Source: Nocardioides flavus (ex Wang et al. 2016)
Lineage (GTDB): Bacteria; Actinomycetota; Actinomycetes; Propionibacteriales; Nocardioidaceae
Reading direction: 5' to 3'
Length of the DNA stretch: 64,000 nt
Assembly: GCF_014653115.1 (NCBI RefSeq)
Contig: NZ_BNAD01000005.1
Coordinates: 124,001-188,000, forward strand
The number at the start of each line of letters is the position of its first letter. Positions within the stretch are counted from its first letter, which is position 1. Made by a program: the position numbers and the translations under genes. Below are positions 38,589 to 46,809 of the stretch, piece after piece. Under the pieces are notes generated by a model. It ran no database searches. It had not been told where the DNA came from and worked only from the letters and a program-made list of their open reading frames with translations.

Positions 38589-40196
38589 TCAGGCGAGCTC
38601 GAGGACGCCGTACCCGAAGCCGTCCACGCGCAGGCTCCCCGCCGCCACGTCGACGCCCTGCCCGAGGAGCAGCCTCGCCCCCGCCAGTCCGTCGACGTCC
38701 ACCTCGGCGGGCTCTCGGCGCGGGTTGACCACGACGACGTGGGAGTCGCCGCGGCGCCAGGTGAACGGGTAGCCCTCGTGCAGGACGGTCGTCGGTGCGC
38801 GGCCGCCGAGGGCCGGGGTCGAGCGGCGCAGCGCGGCGAGCCGGCGTACGAGGTGCAGCGTCGAGCCGGGGTCCTGCTCCTGCGCGCTGACGGTCGGGCG
38901 GTCGGGGACGGGGTCGATGGGCAGGTAGAGGTCCTCGGGCGCGGCCGTGGAGAAACCGGCGTTCGGCGAGTCGTCCCACTGCATCGGCGTGCGGCAGCCG
39001 GAGCGGTTGTAGCCCGGGTTGCAGATCGAGCCCTCGACGTCGGGGAGCCCGGGCAGGTAGCGCATGCCGATCTCGTCGCCGTAGTAGAGCGACGGCACCG
39101 TGCCCCAGGTGAACAGGAACGTCAGCGCGGCGCCCAGCTCCTCGGGCGCACGGGGGTCGGTGCGCAGCCGGCTGAAGTCGTGGTCGGCGCTCCCCAGCAG
39201 CACCGGCCGGGCCGGGTCGTCCGCCTTCGCGGCCGCCCACCCGTCGAGGAAGGTGCGGGTCGTGCCCCGGCCGTCGGCGTGGAAGAACGCCTCGCCCGTG
39301 CGCTGGAACGGCAGGACGCCCGCCCCCTTGTTGTCGAACAGGCTCGCGTGCTCGGCGTGGATGACGAGGAAGAAGTCGGCGTCGAAGCCCGCGCCCAGCC
39401 CCGTGCGGGGCTCCTTGCCCTCGGGGATCAGCACGGCGTCGGGATGGGCCGAGGCCAGCCACGCCCGGAGGTCGCGCCAGATCTGCGTGGTCGCCACCGT
39501 CCCGGCGTTCTTGCCGCGGTCGTCCTTCACCAGCGAGAACGCCATGTCGACGCGGAACCCGGCGACGCCCTTGCTCAACCAGAAGTCGAGCACCTCTCGC
39601 AGCATCTCCTTGTTGCGCGTGGGGCCCGGGTCGTCGACCCCGTCGCGCCACGGCTCGCCCTCGGGTGTGGCGGTCCAGCCGAAGTTGAGGGCGGGCTGCT
39701 CGTCGTAGAAGTTCTTCAGGTACCAGCCGGGTCGTGGGCCGGGAGACGGCACCCAACCGGGCGTGCCGGGGACCGTGGAGTCCCACTCCCACGCCGGTAG
39801 CTCCTCGCACCACACGTAGCGGTCGCCGTCGGGGCTCGGGCCGTCGGCGTGGAGCTCGGCCTGGAACCACGGGTGCTCGATCGAGGTGTGTCCGGCGACG
39901 AGGTCGAGCAGCACCCGGATCCCCCGCTCGCGCGCCCGGTCGACGAGCTCGACGAGGTCGTCGTTGGTGCCGTAGCGCGGCGCGACCTGCAGGTAGTCGG
40001 AGACGTCGTAGCCCGCGTCGACGAACGGCGAGGCGAAGCACGGGTTGAACCAGATCGTGTCGACGCCGAGCGACTCGATGTGGTCCAGGCGCTCGATCAC
40101 GCCACGGAGGTCGCCGATCCCGTCGCCGTCGGAGTCGGCGAAGGACTGGGGGTAGATCTCGTAGACGATCGCGTCGCGCAACCAGTCGCCGGCCAT
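38589..40196 (-). CDS. GH13 alpha-glucosidase / oligo-1,6-glucosidase-like enzyme
   Basis: 535 residues with the GH13 beta/alpha barrel. The catalytic residues can be placed: G-F-R-V-D-M with the nucleophile Asp (about 232), the acid/base Glu in I-P-E-G, and the third Asp in A-D-H-D-F. The N-terminal V-Y-E-I-Y-P-Q-S-F-A-D-S-D-G-D-G-x-G-D-L-x-G is the standard opening of the oligo-1,6-glucosidase/trehalose-synthase group, with its calcium-like loop. There is no signal peptide, so it acts inside the cell. The ATG shares its A with the malic enzyme stop. The exact glycosidic bond is not resolved. Confidence 0.85.
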   Translation of the reverse strand: MAGDWLRDAIVYEIYPQSFADSDGDGIGDLRGVIERLDHIESLGVDTIWFNPCFASPFVDAGYDVSDYLQVAPRYGTNDDLVELVDRARERGIRVLLDLVAGHTSIEHPWFQAELHADGPSPDGDRYVWCEELPAWEWDSTVPGTPGWVPSPGPRPGWYLKNFYDEQPALNFGWTATPEGEPWRDGVDDPGPTRNKEMLREVLDFWLSKGVAGFRVDMAFSLVKDDRGKNAGTVATTQIWRDLRAWLASAHPDAVLIPEGKEPRTGLGAGFDADFFLVIHAEHASLFDNKGAGVLPFQRTGEAFFHADGRGTTRTFLDGWAAAKADDPARPVLLGSADHDFSRLRTDPRAPEELGAALTFLFTWGTVPSLYYGDEIGMRYLPGLPDVEGSICNPGYNRSGCRTPMQWDDSPNAGFSTAAPEDLYLPIDPVPDRPTVSAQEQDPGSTLHLVRRLAALRRSTPALGGRAPTTVLHEGYPFTWRRGDSHVVVVNPRREPAEVDVDGLAGARLLLGQGVDVAAGSLRVDGFGYGVLELA

Positions 40197-41368
40197 CAGC
40201 GGCGGGCCACCCCGTCGGCGCGGGCCGCGGCGGCGACCGCCTCGCGCACGGCTCCGGGGACCCGTGGGTCGAACGGGGACGGGATGATGTGGTCCTCGCC
40301 CAGGTCGTCGCCGACGAGCTCGGCGAGGGCCGTCGCGGCGGCGACCTTCATGCCCTCGGTGATGGCCGTGGCGTGGACGTCGAAGGCGCCGCGGAAGATG
40401 CCGGGGAACGCGAGCACGTTGTTGATCTGGTTGGGGAAGTCCGAGCGGCCGGTGGCCACGACCCGGGCGTACTTGTGGGCGAGGTCGGGGTGCACCTCGG
40501 GCGTGGGGTTGGCGAGGCCGAAGATGATCGCGTCGTCGGCCATCGAGGCGACGATCTCCTCGGGGACCTGGCCGCCGGAGACGCCGATGTAGACGTCCGC
40601 CCCGGCCATCACGTCGGCGAGCGTGCCGCGCCGGCCGAAGTGGTCGGCGGTGTCGCGCGCGAGCGCCGCCTTGACCTCCGTGAGGTCGGAGCGCTCGGAG
40701 TTGAGCACGCCCTGGCGGTCGAGGACCGCGATGTCCTTGATGCCCGCCTCGAGGAGGATGCGTGCCACGGCGACGCCGGCCGCACCCGCACCCTGCACCA
40801 CGACACGTACGGTCGCGGCGTCGCGGCCCGTCAGCCGCAGCGCGTTGGTCAGCGCGGCGAGGGCGACGACGGCGGTGCCGTGCTGGTCGTCGTGGAAGAC
40901 GGGGATGTCGAGCCGCTCCTTGAGCCGCGCCTCGATCTCGAAGCAGCGCGGTGCGGAGATGTCCTCGAGGTTGATGCCACCGAAGCTGGGCGCCAGCCGG
41001 ACGACCGTCTCGATGATCTCGTCGACGTCGGTGGTGTCGAGGCAGATCGGCACCGCGTCGACGCCGCCGAACTGCTTGAACAGCACCGCCTTGCCCTCCA
41101 TCACCGGCATCGCCGCGGCGGGCCCGATGTCGCCGAGGCCGAGGACCGCCGTGCCGTCGGTCACGACGGCGACCGTGTTGGGCACCCAGGTGTAGTGCTG
41201 GGTCATCGACGGGTCGGCCGCGATGGCCTCGCACACCCGCGCCACACCGGGCGTGTAGGCGAGCGACAGCTCGTCAGGGCCGCTCAGCGCGGCCGTCGAG
41301 AGGATCTCCATCTTGCCGCCGACGTGCAGGTCGAACACGGGGTCGCCGGCGTGCGGATGCGTTGCCAT
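40196..41368 (-). CDS. NAD(P)-dependent malic enzyme
   Basis: 390 residues, the short bacterial form without the phosphotransacetylase domain. Signatures: S-L-A-Y-T-P-G-V-A, V-F-H-D-D-Q-H-G-T-A with the metal-binding acids, and V-Q-G-A-G-A-A-G-V-A for the cofactor. It decarboxylates malate to pyruvate. ATG 41368 is chosen from the family's usual N-terminus; the longer frame would enter the sodX gene. It overlaps the GH13 gene by 1 nt, an unusual pairing of carbon functions. Confidence 0.93.
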   Translation of the reverse strand: MATHPHAGDPVFDLHVGGKMEILSTAALSGPDELSLAYTPGVARVCEAIAADPSMTQHYTWVPNTVAVVTDGTAVLGLGDIGPAAAMPVMEGKAVLFKQFGGVDAVPICLDTTDVDEIIETVVRLAPSFGGINLEDISAPRCFEIEARLKERLDIPVFHDDQHGTAVVALAALTNALRLTGRDAATVRVVVQGAGAAGVAVARILLEAGIKDIAVLDRQGVLNSERSDLTEVKAALARDTADHFGRRGTLADVMAGADVYIGVSGGQVPEEIVASMADDAIIFGLANPTPEVHPDLAHKYARVVATGRSDFPNQINNVLAFPGIFRGAFDVHATAITEGMKVAAATALAELVGDDLGEDHIIPSPFDPRVPGAVREAVAAAARADGVARR

Positions 41369-41388
41369 GCCGGCGATACTCGCACAGC

Positions 41389-41757
41389 TCAGTGGTCCCG
41401 GAGCCGGCGTCCCACGCGAGGCGTCGGCCACACCCGCAGCCGCACGACCGCCAGGACGTCGTCCTCGGCGACCGCTCCGCGGTGGCGGGAGTCGACCCCC
41501 TCGCCGGGGTTGTCGCTGAGCAGCCACCAGCCCGGCGAGCCGGAGCGCGTACGCCGCGGCTCGACCGCGCGCTTGACCGCCACGGTGCCGTCGACGAACC
41601 GCGCCACCACCAGGTCACCGGCGCGCACCGGGGCGCCGTAGCGCACGAGCAGCACGTCCCCCTCGCGCAGCGTCGGGAGCATCGACCGCCCGCGTACGAC
41701 GGCGGTCCCGAAGGGCGCACCCCTGCGGGCGAGACCCCGCTGCTGACGCCCCTGCAC
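41389..41757 (-). CDS. sodX: nickel superoxide dismutase maturation protease (SodX, S26-like)
   Basis: 122 residues of the signal-peptidase S26 fold without a clear membrane anchor. The catalytic Ser lies in G-R-S-M-L-P-T-L (about residue 25) and the general-base Lys in V-A-V-K-R (about 62). It is divergent from sodN across 50 bp, the standard SodN/SodX pairing; the protease removes the short SodN leader to expose the nickel-binding His. GTG 41757 is used but has no ribosome site, so a start further in is possible. Confidence 0.88.
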   Translation of the reverse strand: MQGRQQRGLARRGAPFGTAVVRGRSMLPTLREGDVLLVRYGAPVRAGDLVVARFVDGTVAVKRAVEPRRTRSGSPGWWLLSDNPGEGVDSRHRGAVAEDDVLAVVRLRVWPTPRVGRRLRDH

Positions 41758-41763
41758 GCGGAG

Positions 41764-41769
41764 TAGTGT
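41764..41769 (+). promoter_or_regulatory. possible -10 hexamer TAGTGT of sodN
   Basis: It sits in the sodX/sodN divergent gap, giving a leader of about 30 nt before the sodN ATG at 41808. Confidence 0.4.
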
Positions 41770-41807
41770 CGCAGCAGATGCACATCGTCCCGAATGAGAG
41801 GAACCCG

Positions 41808-42209
41808 ATGCTTCGCCACCTGCTCGCCCCCACTGTCGAGGTCTCCGCGCACTGCGACCTTCCGTGCGGCGTCTACGACCCCGCCCAGGCCCGCATCGAG
41901 GCGGAGTCGATCAAGGCGCTCATCGCCAAGGTCGCCGACAACGACGACCCCGACTTCCGCACCCGCGCGATCCTCATCAAGGAGCAGCGCTCCGAGCTGG
42001 TCAAGCACCACCTGTGGGTGCTGTGGACCGACTACTTCAAGCCCCCGCACTTCGAGAAGTACCCGCAGCTGCACACCCTCGTCAACGAGGCCACCAAGCT
42101 TGCCGGCGCCGCCGGCACCAAGGGTGAGCTCGACGCCGGCAAGGCCGACGAGCTGCTCGCCAAGATCGACGAGATCGCCGAGATCTTCTGGGAGACGAAG
42201 AAGGCCTGA
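41808..42209 (+). CDS. sodN: nickel-containing superoxide dismutase
   Basis: 133 residues. A 14-residue leader is followed by H-C-D-L-P-C-G-V-Y-D, the nickel hook whose His1, Cys2 and Cys6 bind nickel after cleavage by SodX. The rest is the four-helix bundle of NiSOD, a hexamer in the cytoplasm. ATG 41808 is chosen because it gives exactly the known leader length and has GAGAGG upstream. The last codons and stop form one arm of a 17-bp inverted repeat that is duplicated downstream. Confidence 0.97.
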   Translation: MLRHLLAPTVEVSAHCDLPCGVYDPAQARIEAESIKALIAKVADNDDPDFRTRAILIKEQRSELVKHHLWVLWTDYFKPPHFEKYPQLHTLVNEATKLAGAAGTKGELDAGKADELLAKIDEIAEIFWETKKA

Positions 42210-42247
42210 GCAGGGGCGACGGAGTCGCGACTGCTCAGGCCTTCTTC
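42197..42247 (+). terminator. 17-bp hairpin starting inside the sodN coding end
   Basis: The last sodN codons plus the stop (42197-42213) pair perfectly with 42231-42247; the 17-nt loop holds its own GCGAC/GTCGC stem. Confidence 0.6.
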
Positions 42248-42274
42248 TGAGCAGCTTGCTGCTTCGTCCCTCTC
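42214..42274. repeat. 61-bp tandem repeat, unit 1, after sodN
   Basis: Differs from unit 2 at a single base near its end. Contains CTGCTCAG/CTGAGCAG inverted repeats. Confidence 0.95.
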
Positions 42275-42335
42275 GGGCGACGGAGTCGCGACTGCTCAGG
42301 CCTTCTTCTGAGCAGCTTGCTGCTTCGTCCCTCCC
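42275..42335. repeat. 61-bp tandem repeat, unit 2, after sodN
   Basis: Directly abuts unit 1, 60 of 61 bases identical. It carries a second copy of the arm complementary to the sodN end (42292-42308). Confidence 0.95.
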
Positions 42336-42400
42336 CTCGCACGCCGCCCCGGTCCACCGACCGGGGCGGCGTTCGTACGTCCGGACGCGCCCGCGCTGGC

Positions 42401-42406
42401 TAGGCT
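42401..42406 (+). promoter_or_regulatory. -10 hexamer TAGGCT
   Basis: Gives a leader of about 17 nt containing the AGGAGG ribosome site of the acetyltransferase gene at 42430. Confidence 0.45.
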
Positions 42407-42429
42407 CCGCGAGCGGAGGAGGAGCCCGA

Positions 42430-43068
42430 ATGATCGAACAGGTCACCTTGCGTGACGGCACCGACGCCTTCGTCGTGCCCCTGGAGCGCACCGACAGGGC
42501 GACGCTCGCGGCCGAGTTCGAGACGCTGTCGCCCGAGTCGCGGCGGCGTCGCTTCCTGGCGCCCGTACGGCACCTGAGCGACACCATGCTGGACCACCTC
42601 GTCGACGACGTCGACGGGGTCAACCACGTGGCGCTCGTGCTGTGCGCGGAGACGCGACCCGACGTCTACGACCCGGTCGCGCTCGCGCGGATCGTGCGCT
42701 ACGCCGACGTGACCGACGCCGCCGACCTGGCCGTGACGGTGAAGGACGACTGGCAGGGCCGGGGCGTGGCCACCGTCCTGCTCGAGGCGTTGCTGCGCGC
42801 TCGCCCCGCCGGCGTGAGACGTATCGTCACCGAGGTGCTGAAGGAGAACCCCGCCTCGCTCGCCATGCTGCGCCGGCTCGGCGAGCTGACGCTCGAGGAC
42901 CAGGGCTCGGGGGTCTACGGCGTGGTCGTCGAGCTCGCCGAGCCGGCCGGGGTCGCCGCTCCCCCGCCGACGACCGGCGCGCCCGCGAGGTCCGCCCCGC
43001 TGCTGCACGATCCACGTCACCGGCTCGCGCTGCGCTCCCGCGACCAGGTGTGTCCGTGGTTCGCCTGA
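42430..43068 (+). CDS. GNAT-family N-acetyltransferase
   Basis: 212 residues. The GNAT acetyl-CoA loop is clear at W-Q-G-R-G-V-A-T (about 109-116), followed by the helix and the E-N-P-A-S-L-A-M-L-R-R-L-G segment typical of GNAT beta5/alpha4. The C-terminal 45 residues are a Pro/Ala-rich then basic tail. Substrate unknown. AGGAGG precedes the ATG. The gene is followed by the RsbW-like/sigma pair with 55 nt between. Confidence 0.8.
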   Translation: MIEQVTLRDGTDAFVVPLERTDRATLAAEFETLSPESRRRRFLAPVRHLSDTMLDHLVDDVDGVNHVALVLCAETRPDVYDPVALARIVRYADVTDAADLAVTVKDDWQGRGVATVLLEALLRARPAGVRRIVTEVLKENPASLAMLRRLGELTLEDQGSGVYGVVVELAEPAGVAAPPPTTGAPARSAPLLHDPRHRLALRSRDQVCPWFA

Positions 43069-43078
43069 CGGACCCGGC

Positions 43079-43084
43079 TAGGGT
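43079..43084 (+). promoter_or_regulatory. -10 hexamer TAGGGT before the RsbW-like gene
   Basis: TAGGGT 39 nt upstream of ATG 43124 would give a leader of roughly 33 nt. Confidence 0.4.
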
Positions 43085-43123
43085 GGCCGGAGCATCGGCT
43101 TCGACGACGGGACCTTGACGCAG

Positions 43124-43540
43124 ATGGCAGATCACACGGGGGGCGCTCGCGCCGACGTCGAGCTGCGGCTGCCCGCGGAGGGCGCCTACGCGACGATCGT
43201 TCGCACCACGGCGGCCGGCCTGGCGGCTCGGCTGGACTTCACGATCGACGACATCGAGGACCTGCGCATCGCCATCGGCGAGGCGAGCGCGCTCGCCATC
43301 CCCGAGGCCGACCCCGGCACCGACCTCGTGGCCTGCTTCTGGATCGGCCGGGGCTCGATGACCGTCGAGCTCGAGACCGAGGCCTCCGACGACCCCCCGC
43401 TCGACACCGAGAGCTTCGCCTGGCAGGTGCTCGACACGATGGCGCAGGACGCTACGGCCGGATCGGAGGGCGGACGCTTCCGGGTCCGCTTCACGGTCAC
43501 GTCGTCGGTCGCTGCGGGAAGGACAGGTGCCGGGCTCTGA
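43124..43540 (+). CDS. RsbW-like anti-sigma factor (HATPase fold), atypical N-box
   Basis: 138 residues with the GHKL/HATPase layout of SpoIIAB/RsbW anti-sigma kinases. The N-box, normally E-A-x-x-N-A, reads E-A-S-A-L-A (53-58), so the magnesium-binding Asn is Leu57, and no D-x-G-x-G box is seen. It may bind its sigma factor without kinase activity. Its stop overlaps the start of the SigF-like gene, the usual anti-sigma/sigma pairing. ATG 43124 is used; a TTG three codons upstream is possible. Confidence 0.7.
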   Translation: MADHTGGARADVELRLPAEGAYATIVRTTAAGLAARLDFTIDDIEDLRIAIGEASALAIPEADPGTDLVACFWIGRGSMTVELETEASDDPPLDTESFAWQVLDTMAQDATAGSEGGRFRVRFTVTSSVAAGRTGAGL

Positions 43541-44390
43541 CATGAGCGCAGACACGGGGGACACGGGGGACGACACCGCAGTGCGCGCTGCGGTCGAGCG
43601 GGAGATCGACGAGGACGTCGGGCTGGCCGGACTCGACCACGTGCGCGCGCGCAGCGCCGAGCTGTTCTCGGTGCTGCGCGACGAGGCCCAGGGCCCGGCC
43701 GCGCGCTCGGTGGCGCGCGACGACCTGGTGCACCTCCACCTGTCGCTGGTGGAGCACTGCGCGCGGCGCTTCCGCAACCGCGGCGAGCCCTTCGAGGACC
43801 TCGTCCAGGTCGGCACCATCGGTCTGATCAAGGCCGTCGACCGGTTCGAGACCGATCGCGGTGTCGAGTTCAGCACCTACGCGACCCCGACCGTGATCGG
43901 CGAGATCAAGCGCCACTTCCGTGACAAGGGGTGGGCGATCCGCGTCCCGCGGCGCCTGCAGGAGCTCCGCATGCAGATCGGCGGTGCCACCGCCGAGCTG
44001 ACCCAGAGGCTGGGCCGCTCCCCCACGCCGCGCGAGCTGGCCGAGGTGATCGGGTGCACGGTCGAGGAGATCATGGAGGGCATCGAGTCCTCCCACGCCT
44101 ACGCCACGCTCTCCCTCGACGCCTCCGACGACAACGACGACGGCCCCCCGGCGATCCTGGCCGGCCTCGGCATCGAGGACGCCAACATCGAGCACGTCGA
44201 GGTGCGCGAGTCGATCAAGCCGCTCCTCGAGGGCCTCGGTGAGCGTGAGAAGCGGATCTTGTTGCTGCGCTTCTTCAAGAACATGACGCAGTCGCAGATC
44301 GCCGAGGAGATCGGGGTCTCCCAGATGCACGTGTCGCGGCTGCTCACCCGCACGCTCGCGCAGCTGCGCACCTCGCTCGAGGCGGACTGA
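43527..44390 (+). CDS. SigF/SigB-family alternative sigma factor
   Basis: 287 residues with sigma regions 2 (F-E-D-L-V-Q-V-G-T-I-G-L-I-K-A, near 92-106; F-S-T-Y-A), 3 (H-F-R-D-K-G-W-A-I-R-V-P-R-R) and 4 (Q-S-Q-I-A-E-E-I-G-V-S-Q-M-H-V-S-R). This is the general-stress/sporulation SigF/SigB type, normally held by an RsbW-like partner as encoded just upstream. GTG 43527 overlaps that gene by 14 nt and has GGGAA upstream; ATG 43542 is the alternative. No SigB-type promoter is obvious in front of the operon. Confidence 0.9.
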   Translation: MPGSDMSADTGDTGDDTAVRAAVEREIDEDVGLAGLDHVRARSAELFSVLRDEAQGPAARSVARDDLVHLHLSLVEHCARRFRNRGEPFEDLVQVGTIGLIKAVDRFETDRGVEFSTYATPTVIGEIKRHFRDKGWAIRVPRRLQELRMQIGGATAELTQRLGRSPTPRELAEVIGCTVEEIMEGIESSHAYATLSLDASDDNDDGPPAILAGLGIEDANIEHVEVRESIKPLLEGLGEREKRILLLRFFKNMTQSQIAEEIGVSQMHVSRLLTRTLAQLRTSLEAD

Positions 44391-44414
44391 CCCGGGCCTC
44401 TCGCACGCGGTCCC

Positions 44415-44834
44415 TCAGGGCCCCAGCCGGGAGTCGGCCTCCAGCGCCGCGGTGGTCGCGGGGTGGAGCAGCCCGGCCAGCACGACCAGCGCCACGGCGG
44501 CGAGCCCGACGGCGATCAGGGTGGTCGGCGCGTCGCGGAAGTTCCACGCCAGGCCCAGCTGGATCAGCTGCGCCATCACGACCGGCCCCCGCGCCCAGCG
44601 GTGCACCTTCCACAGCGACCACGCACACCAGGCCAGTCCCGCCGCCGCGGCGAGGAAGAACGCCGACGTCGTCAGACCCATGGTGAGCCGGATCGCGCGG
44701 AGGTTCGCCAGCTCGAGGACTCCCAGTGTGACGAGCACGAACGCCTCGACGGCCACGAGCGAGGCAGCCACCACGAGGGGCGGCGGCGCGGTAGTGTCGG
44801 GGGCAGGGGGATCAGCCTGAGGCGTTGCGGGCAC
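44415..44834 (-). CDS. four-helix integral membrane protein, unknown function
   Basis: 139 residues: a Pro/Ala-rich head (1-18), then four hydrophobic helices (about 19-43, 50-75, 82-97 and 103-125). I do not recognise a family. The GTG start follows TAGTGT by 6 nt, a leaderless arrangement supporting expression. It is convergent with the sigma factor gene and divergent from whiB1. Confidence 0.6.
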   Translation of the reverse strand: MPATPQADPPAPDTTAPPPLVVAASLVAVEAFVLVTLGVLELANLRAIRLTMGLTTSAFFLAAAAGLAWCAWSLWKVHRWARGPVVMAQLIQLGLAWNFRDAPTTLIAVGLAAVALVVLAGLLHPATTAALEADSRLGP

Positions 44835-44840
44835 CGGACC

Positions 44841-44846
44841 ACACTA
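44841..44846 (-). promoter_or_regulatory. -10 hexamer TAGTGT, leaderless promoter
   Basis: On the minus strand TAGTGT is followed by 6 nt and the GTG at 44834. Confidence 0.5.
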
Positions 44847-45006
44847 GTTGTGACCCACGTGACCAGCGTCAGGGGTTGTGTGAACGTTCAAGTCTTGCCA
44901 GTCTGGTCGCTGCCCATGCGGTGATCACACCGTCTGGCGCCCGGGCTCCGCTGAATGTCCGACAACAGCACCTGCCTGTGACGTAGAAAGAGGGATTCCC
45001 CCACTC

Positions 45007-45258
45007 ATGGATTGGCGCAGCCGCTCCGCATGCCTCGACGAGGACCCTGAGCTGTTCTTCCCGATCGGCAACACCGGGCCCGCGATCCTCCAGATCGAGG
45101 AGGCCAAGCAGGTGTGCCGTCGCTGCGAGGTGCGCGAGCAGTGCCTGGCCTGGGCCCTCGAGGCGGGTCAGGACCACGGAGTGTGGGGTGGCCTCAGCGA
45201 GGACGAGCGCCGCGCGCTCAAGCGCCGCAACGCCCGCGCCCGCATCCGCACCGCCTGA
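45007..45258 (+). CDS. whiB1: WhiB-family iron-sulfur transcription factor, WhiB1 type
   Basis: 83 residues with the four cluster cysteines C9, C37, C40 and C46, the G-V-W-G-G turn (58-62) and a basic C-terminal tail (K-R-R-N-A-R-A-R) for DNA contact. Near-complete pattern match to WhiB1/WblE, which binds a [4Fe-4S] cluster, senses nitric oxide and binds the primary sigma factor. The 172-bp upstream gap and an AGAGGGA site suggest a leadered transcript. It is convergent with the PdtaS-type kinase, the same neighbourhood as in mycobacteria. Confidence 0.95.
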   Translation: MDWRSRSACLDEDPELFFPIGNTGPAILQIEEAKQVCRRCEVREQCLAWALEAGQDHGVWGGLSEDERRALKRRNARARIRTA

Positions 45259-45270
45259 GCAACGGCTCAG
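45255..45270. terminator. bidirectional hairpin containing both stop codons
   Basis: CTGAGC-aacg-GCTCAG: the whiB1 TGA and the kinase stop lie in opposite 6-bp arms. Confidence 0.45.
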
Positions 45271-46736
45271 TCGACCGGCAGGTCGGCCTGCACCCGCGTG
45301 CCCCGGCTCCCGGGCCCGATCTCGAGCACACCGCCGAGCTCGGACTCCACGAGCGTGCGCACGATCGACAGGCCGAGCTGGGTCGAGGCGTCGAGATCGA
45401 AGTCCTCGGGCAGCCCGCGACCGTCGTCCTCGACGACGACGTGCAGCCGGCCCACGATCCGTCGGGCCGTGACGACGACGCGTCCGTCGCTGCCGGAGGG
45501 CACGCCGGCGTAGCCGTGCTCGACGGCGTTCTGCAGCAGCTCGGTGAGGACCATGGCCAACGGGGTCGCCGCCTCTGACGGCAGCTTGCCGAAGGAGCCC
45601 TCGCGGACCACGCGTACGGGCACCTCGACGCCGCTGACATCGACGACCATCGCACCGAGCCGGTCGGCGATCTCGTCGAAGTCGACGGTCTCCTCCACGG
45701 CGTGGCTCAGCGTCTCGTGCACGATCGCGATGGACCCGACCCGGCGTACGGCCTCCTCGAGCGCGGCCTTGGCGTCCTCCGCGCGCGTGCGGCGGGCCTG
45801 CAGCCGGAGCAGCGCGGCCACGGTCTGGAGGTTGTTCTTCACCCGGTGGTGGATCTCGCGGATCGTCACGTCCTTGGTCACGAGCTCGCGGTCGCGCCGG
45901 CGCAGCTCGCTGACGTCGCGCACCAGCAGCAGCGCACCGCTGCGTTCGCCCTCGGGGCGCAGCGGGATGCTGCGCACGATCAGCGTCACCTCGTCGGTGC
46001 CGACCTCGGTGGCGCGGCCGTCCCGGCCGCCGAGCACGGCGCTGAGGGTCTCCTCGTCGAGGCGCTTGCGCGCGGGCACCAGGTCGCGGGTCAGGTCGGT
46101 GAGGACGTGGCCGGCGAGGTCGCCCTGCAGGCCGAGGCGCCGGTAGGCCGAGAGCCCGTTCGGGCTGGCGTAGACCACCCGGCCCGCCGCGTCGAGGCGT
46201 ACGAAGCCGTCCCCCACCCGGGGCGAGTCGGCGTGGTCGCTGCGCTGCCCGGGGAGCGGGAAGTGTCCCGCGGCGATCATCTGGGTGAGCTCGGCGGCGG
46301 TCTGGAGGTAGCTCAGCTCGAGCCGGCTCGGGGTGCGGATGCCGAGCAGGTTGGTGTTGCGCGCGATGGTCGCGATGACGCGTCCGGCACGGCGTACGGG
46401 GATGACCTCGACCCGCACCGGGACCGCGTCGCGCCACTCCGGGTCGCCCTCGCGGATTAGGCGGCCGGAGGCGAAGGCCTCGTCGAGCATCCGGCGCCGC
46501 CCGGTGGGGATGAAGGTGCCGAGGACGTCGTCGACGAGCGCGGTCGGTCCGGTCGTGGGGCGCATCTGCCCGCCGGCCCAGTAGCCCTTGCCCTCGCGGT
46601 CGGGGAGCCACAGCACGAGGTCGGCGAAGGACAGGTCGGCGAGGATCTGCCAGTCCGCCATCAGCAGCTGGAGCCACGCGACGTCGTCCTCGACGAGGTC
46701 GGTGTGGGCTCGCACGAGCTCGTGGAGGGAGGGCAC
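45267..46736 (-). CDS. pdtaS: cytoplasmic sensor histidine kinase, PdtaS type
   Basis: 489 residues: an N-terminal GAF-like domain (about 1-160), a PAS domain (about 172-280), a HisKA_2 dimerisation segment I-R-E-I-H-H-R-V-K-N-N-L (292-303, phospho-His 296 or 297) and an ATPase domain with N-A-V-E-H-G-Y and D-D-G-R-G-L. No membrane helix. PdtaS signals to the antiterminator response regulator PdtaR, which is not in the window. The GTG start is leaderless (TAGGCT 6 nt upstream). Confidence 0.9.
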   Translation of the reverse strand: MPSLHELVRAHTDLVEDDVAWLQLLMADWQILADLSFADLVLWLPDREGKGYWAGGQMRPTTGPTALVDDVLGTFIPTGRRRMLDEAFASGRLIREGDPEWRDAVPVRVEVIPVRRAGRVIATIARNTNLLGIRTPSRLELSYLQTAAELTQMIAAGHFPLPGQRSDHADSPRVGDGFVRLDAAGRVVYASPNGLSAYRRLGLQGDLAGHVLTDLTRDLVPARKRLDEETLSAVLGGRDGRATEVGTDEVTLIVRSIPLRPEGERSGALLLVRDVSELRRRDRELVTKDVTIREIHHRVKNNLQTVAALLRLQARRTRAEDAKAALEEAVRRVGSIAIVHETLSHAVEETVDFDEIADRLGAMVVDVSGVEVPVRVVREGSFGKLPSEAATPLAMVLTELLQNAVEHGYAGVPSGSDGRVVVTARRIVGRLHVVVEDDGRGLPEDFDLDASTQLGLSIVRTLVESELGGVLEIGPGSRGTRVQADLPVD

Positions 46737-46742
46737 GCGATC

Positions 46743-46748
46743 AGCCTA
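46743..46748 (-). promoter_or_regulatory. -10 hexamer TAGGCT, leaderless promoter of pdtaS
   Basis: On the minus strand TAGGCT is followed by 6 nt and the GTG at 46736. Confidence 0.55.
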
Positions 46749-46809
46749 GGGCCACCACCGCAGGGGGCCCAACGGCCGGACTAGGGCCGCGACGGGGACG
46801 GCTGGCAGG

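Noticed and set aside
41369..41388. Leaderless promoter of the malic enzyme and sodX genes
   Set aside because: The nearest hexamers (GAGTAT and GACACT) lack the first T of TANNNT; too weak to list with the other cases.
42214..42335. Insertion-sequence footprint or target-site duplication from the 61-bp repeat
   Set aside because: No transposase, no terminal inverted repeats and no element between the units; a plain tandem duplication of the terminator region.
44847..45006. CRP/Cmr-type binding site (TGTGA half-site) in front of whiB1
   Set aside because: Only an isolated TGTGA half-site without a proper TCACA partner at N6 spacing; not above chance.
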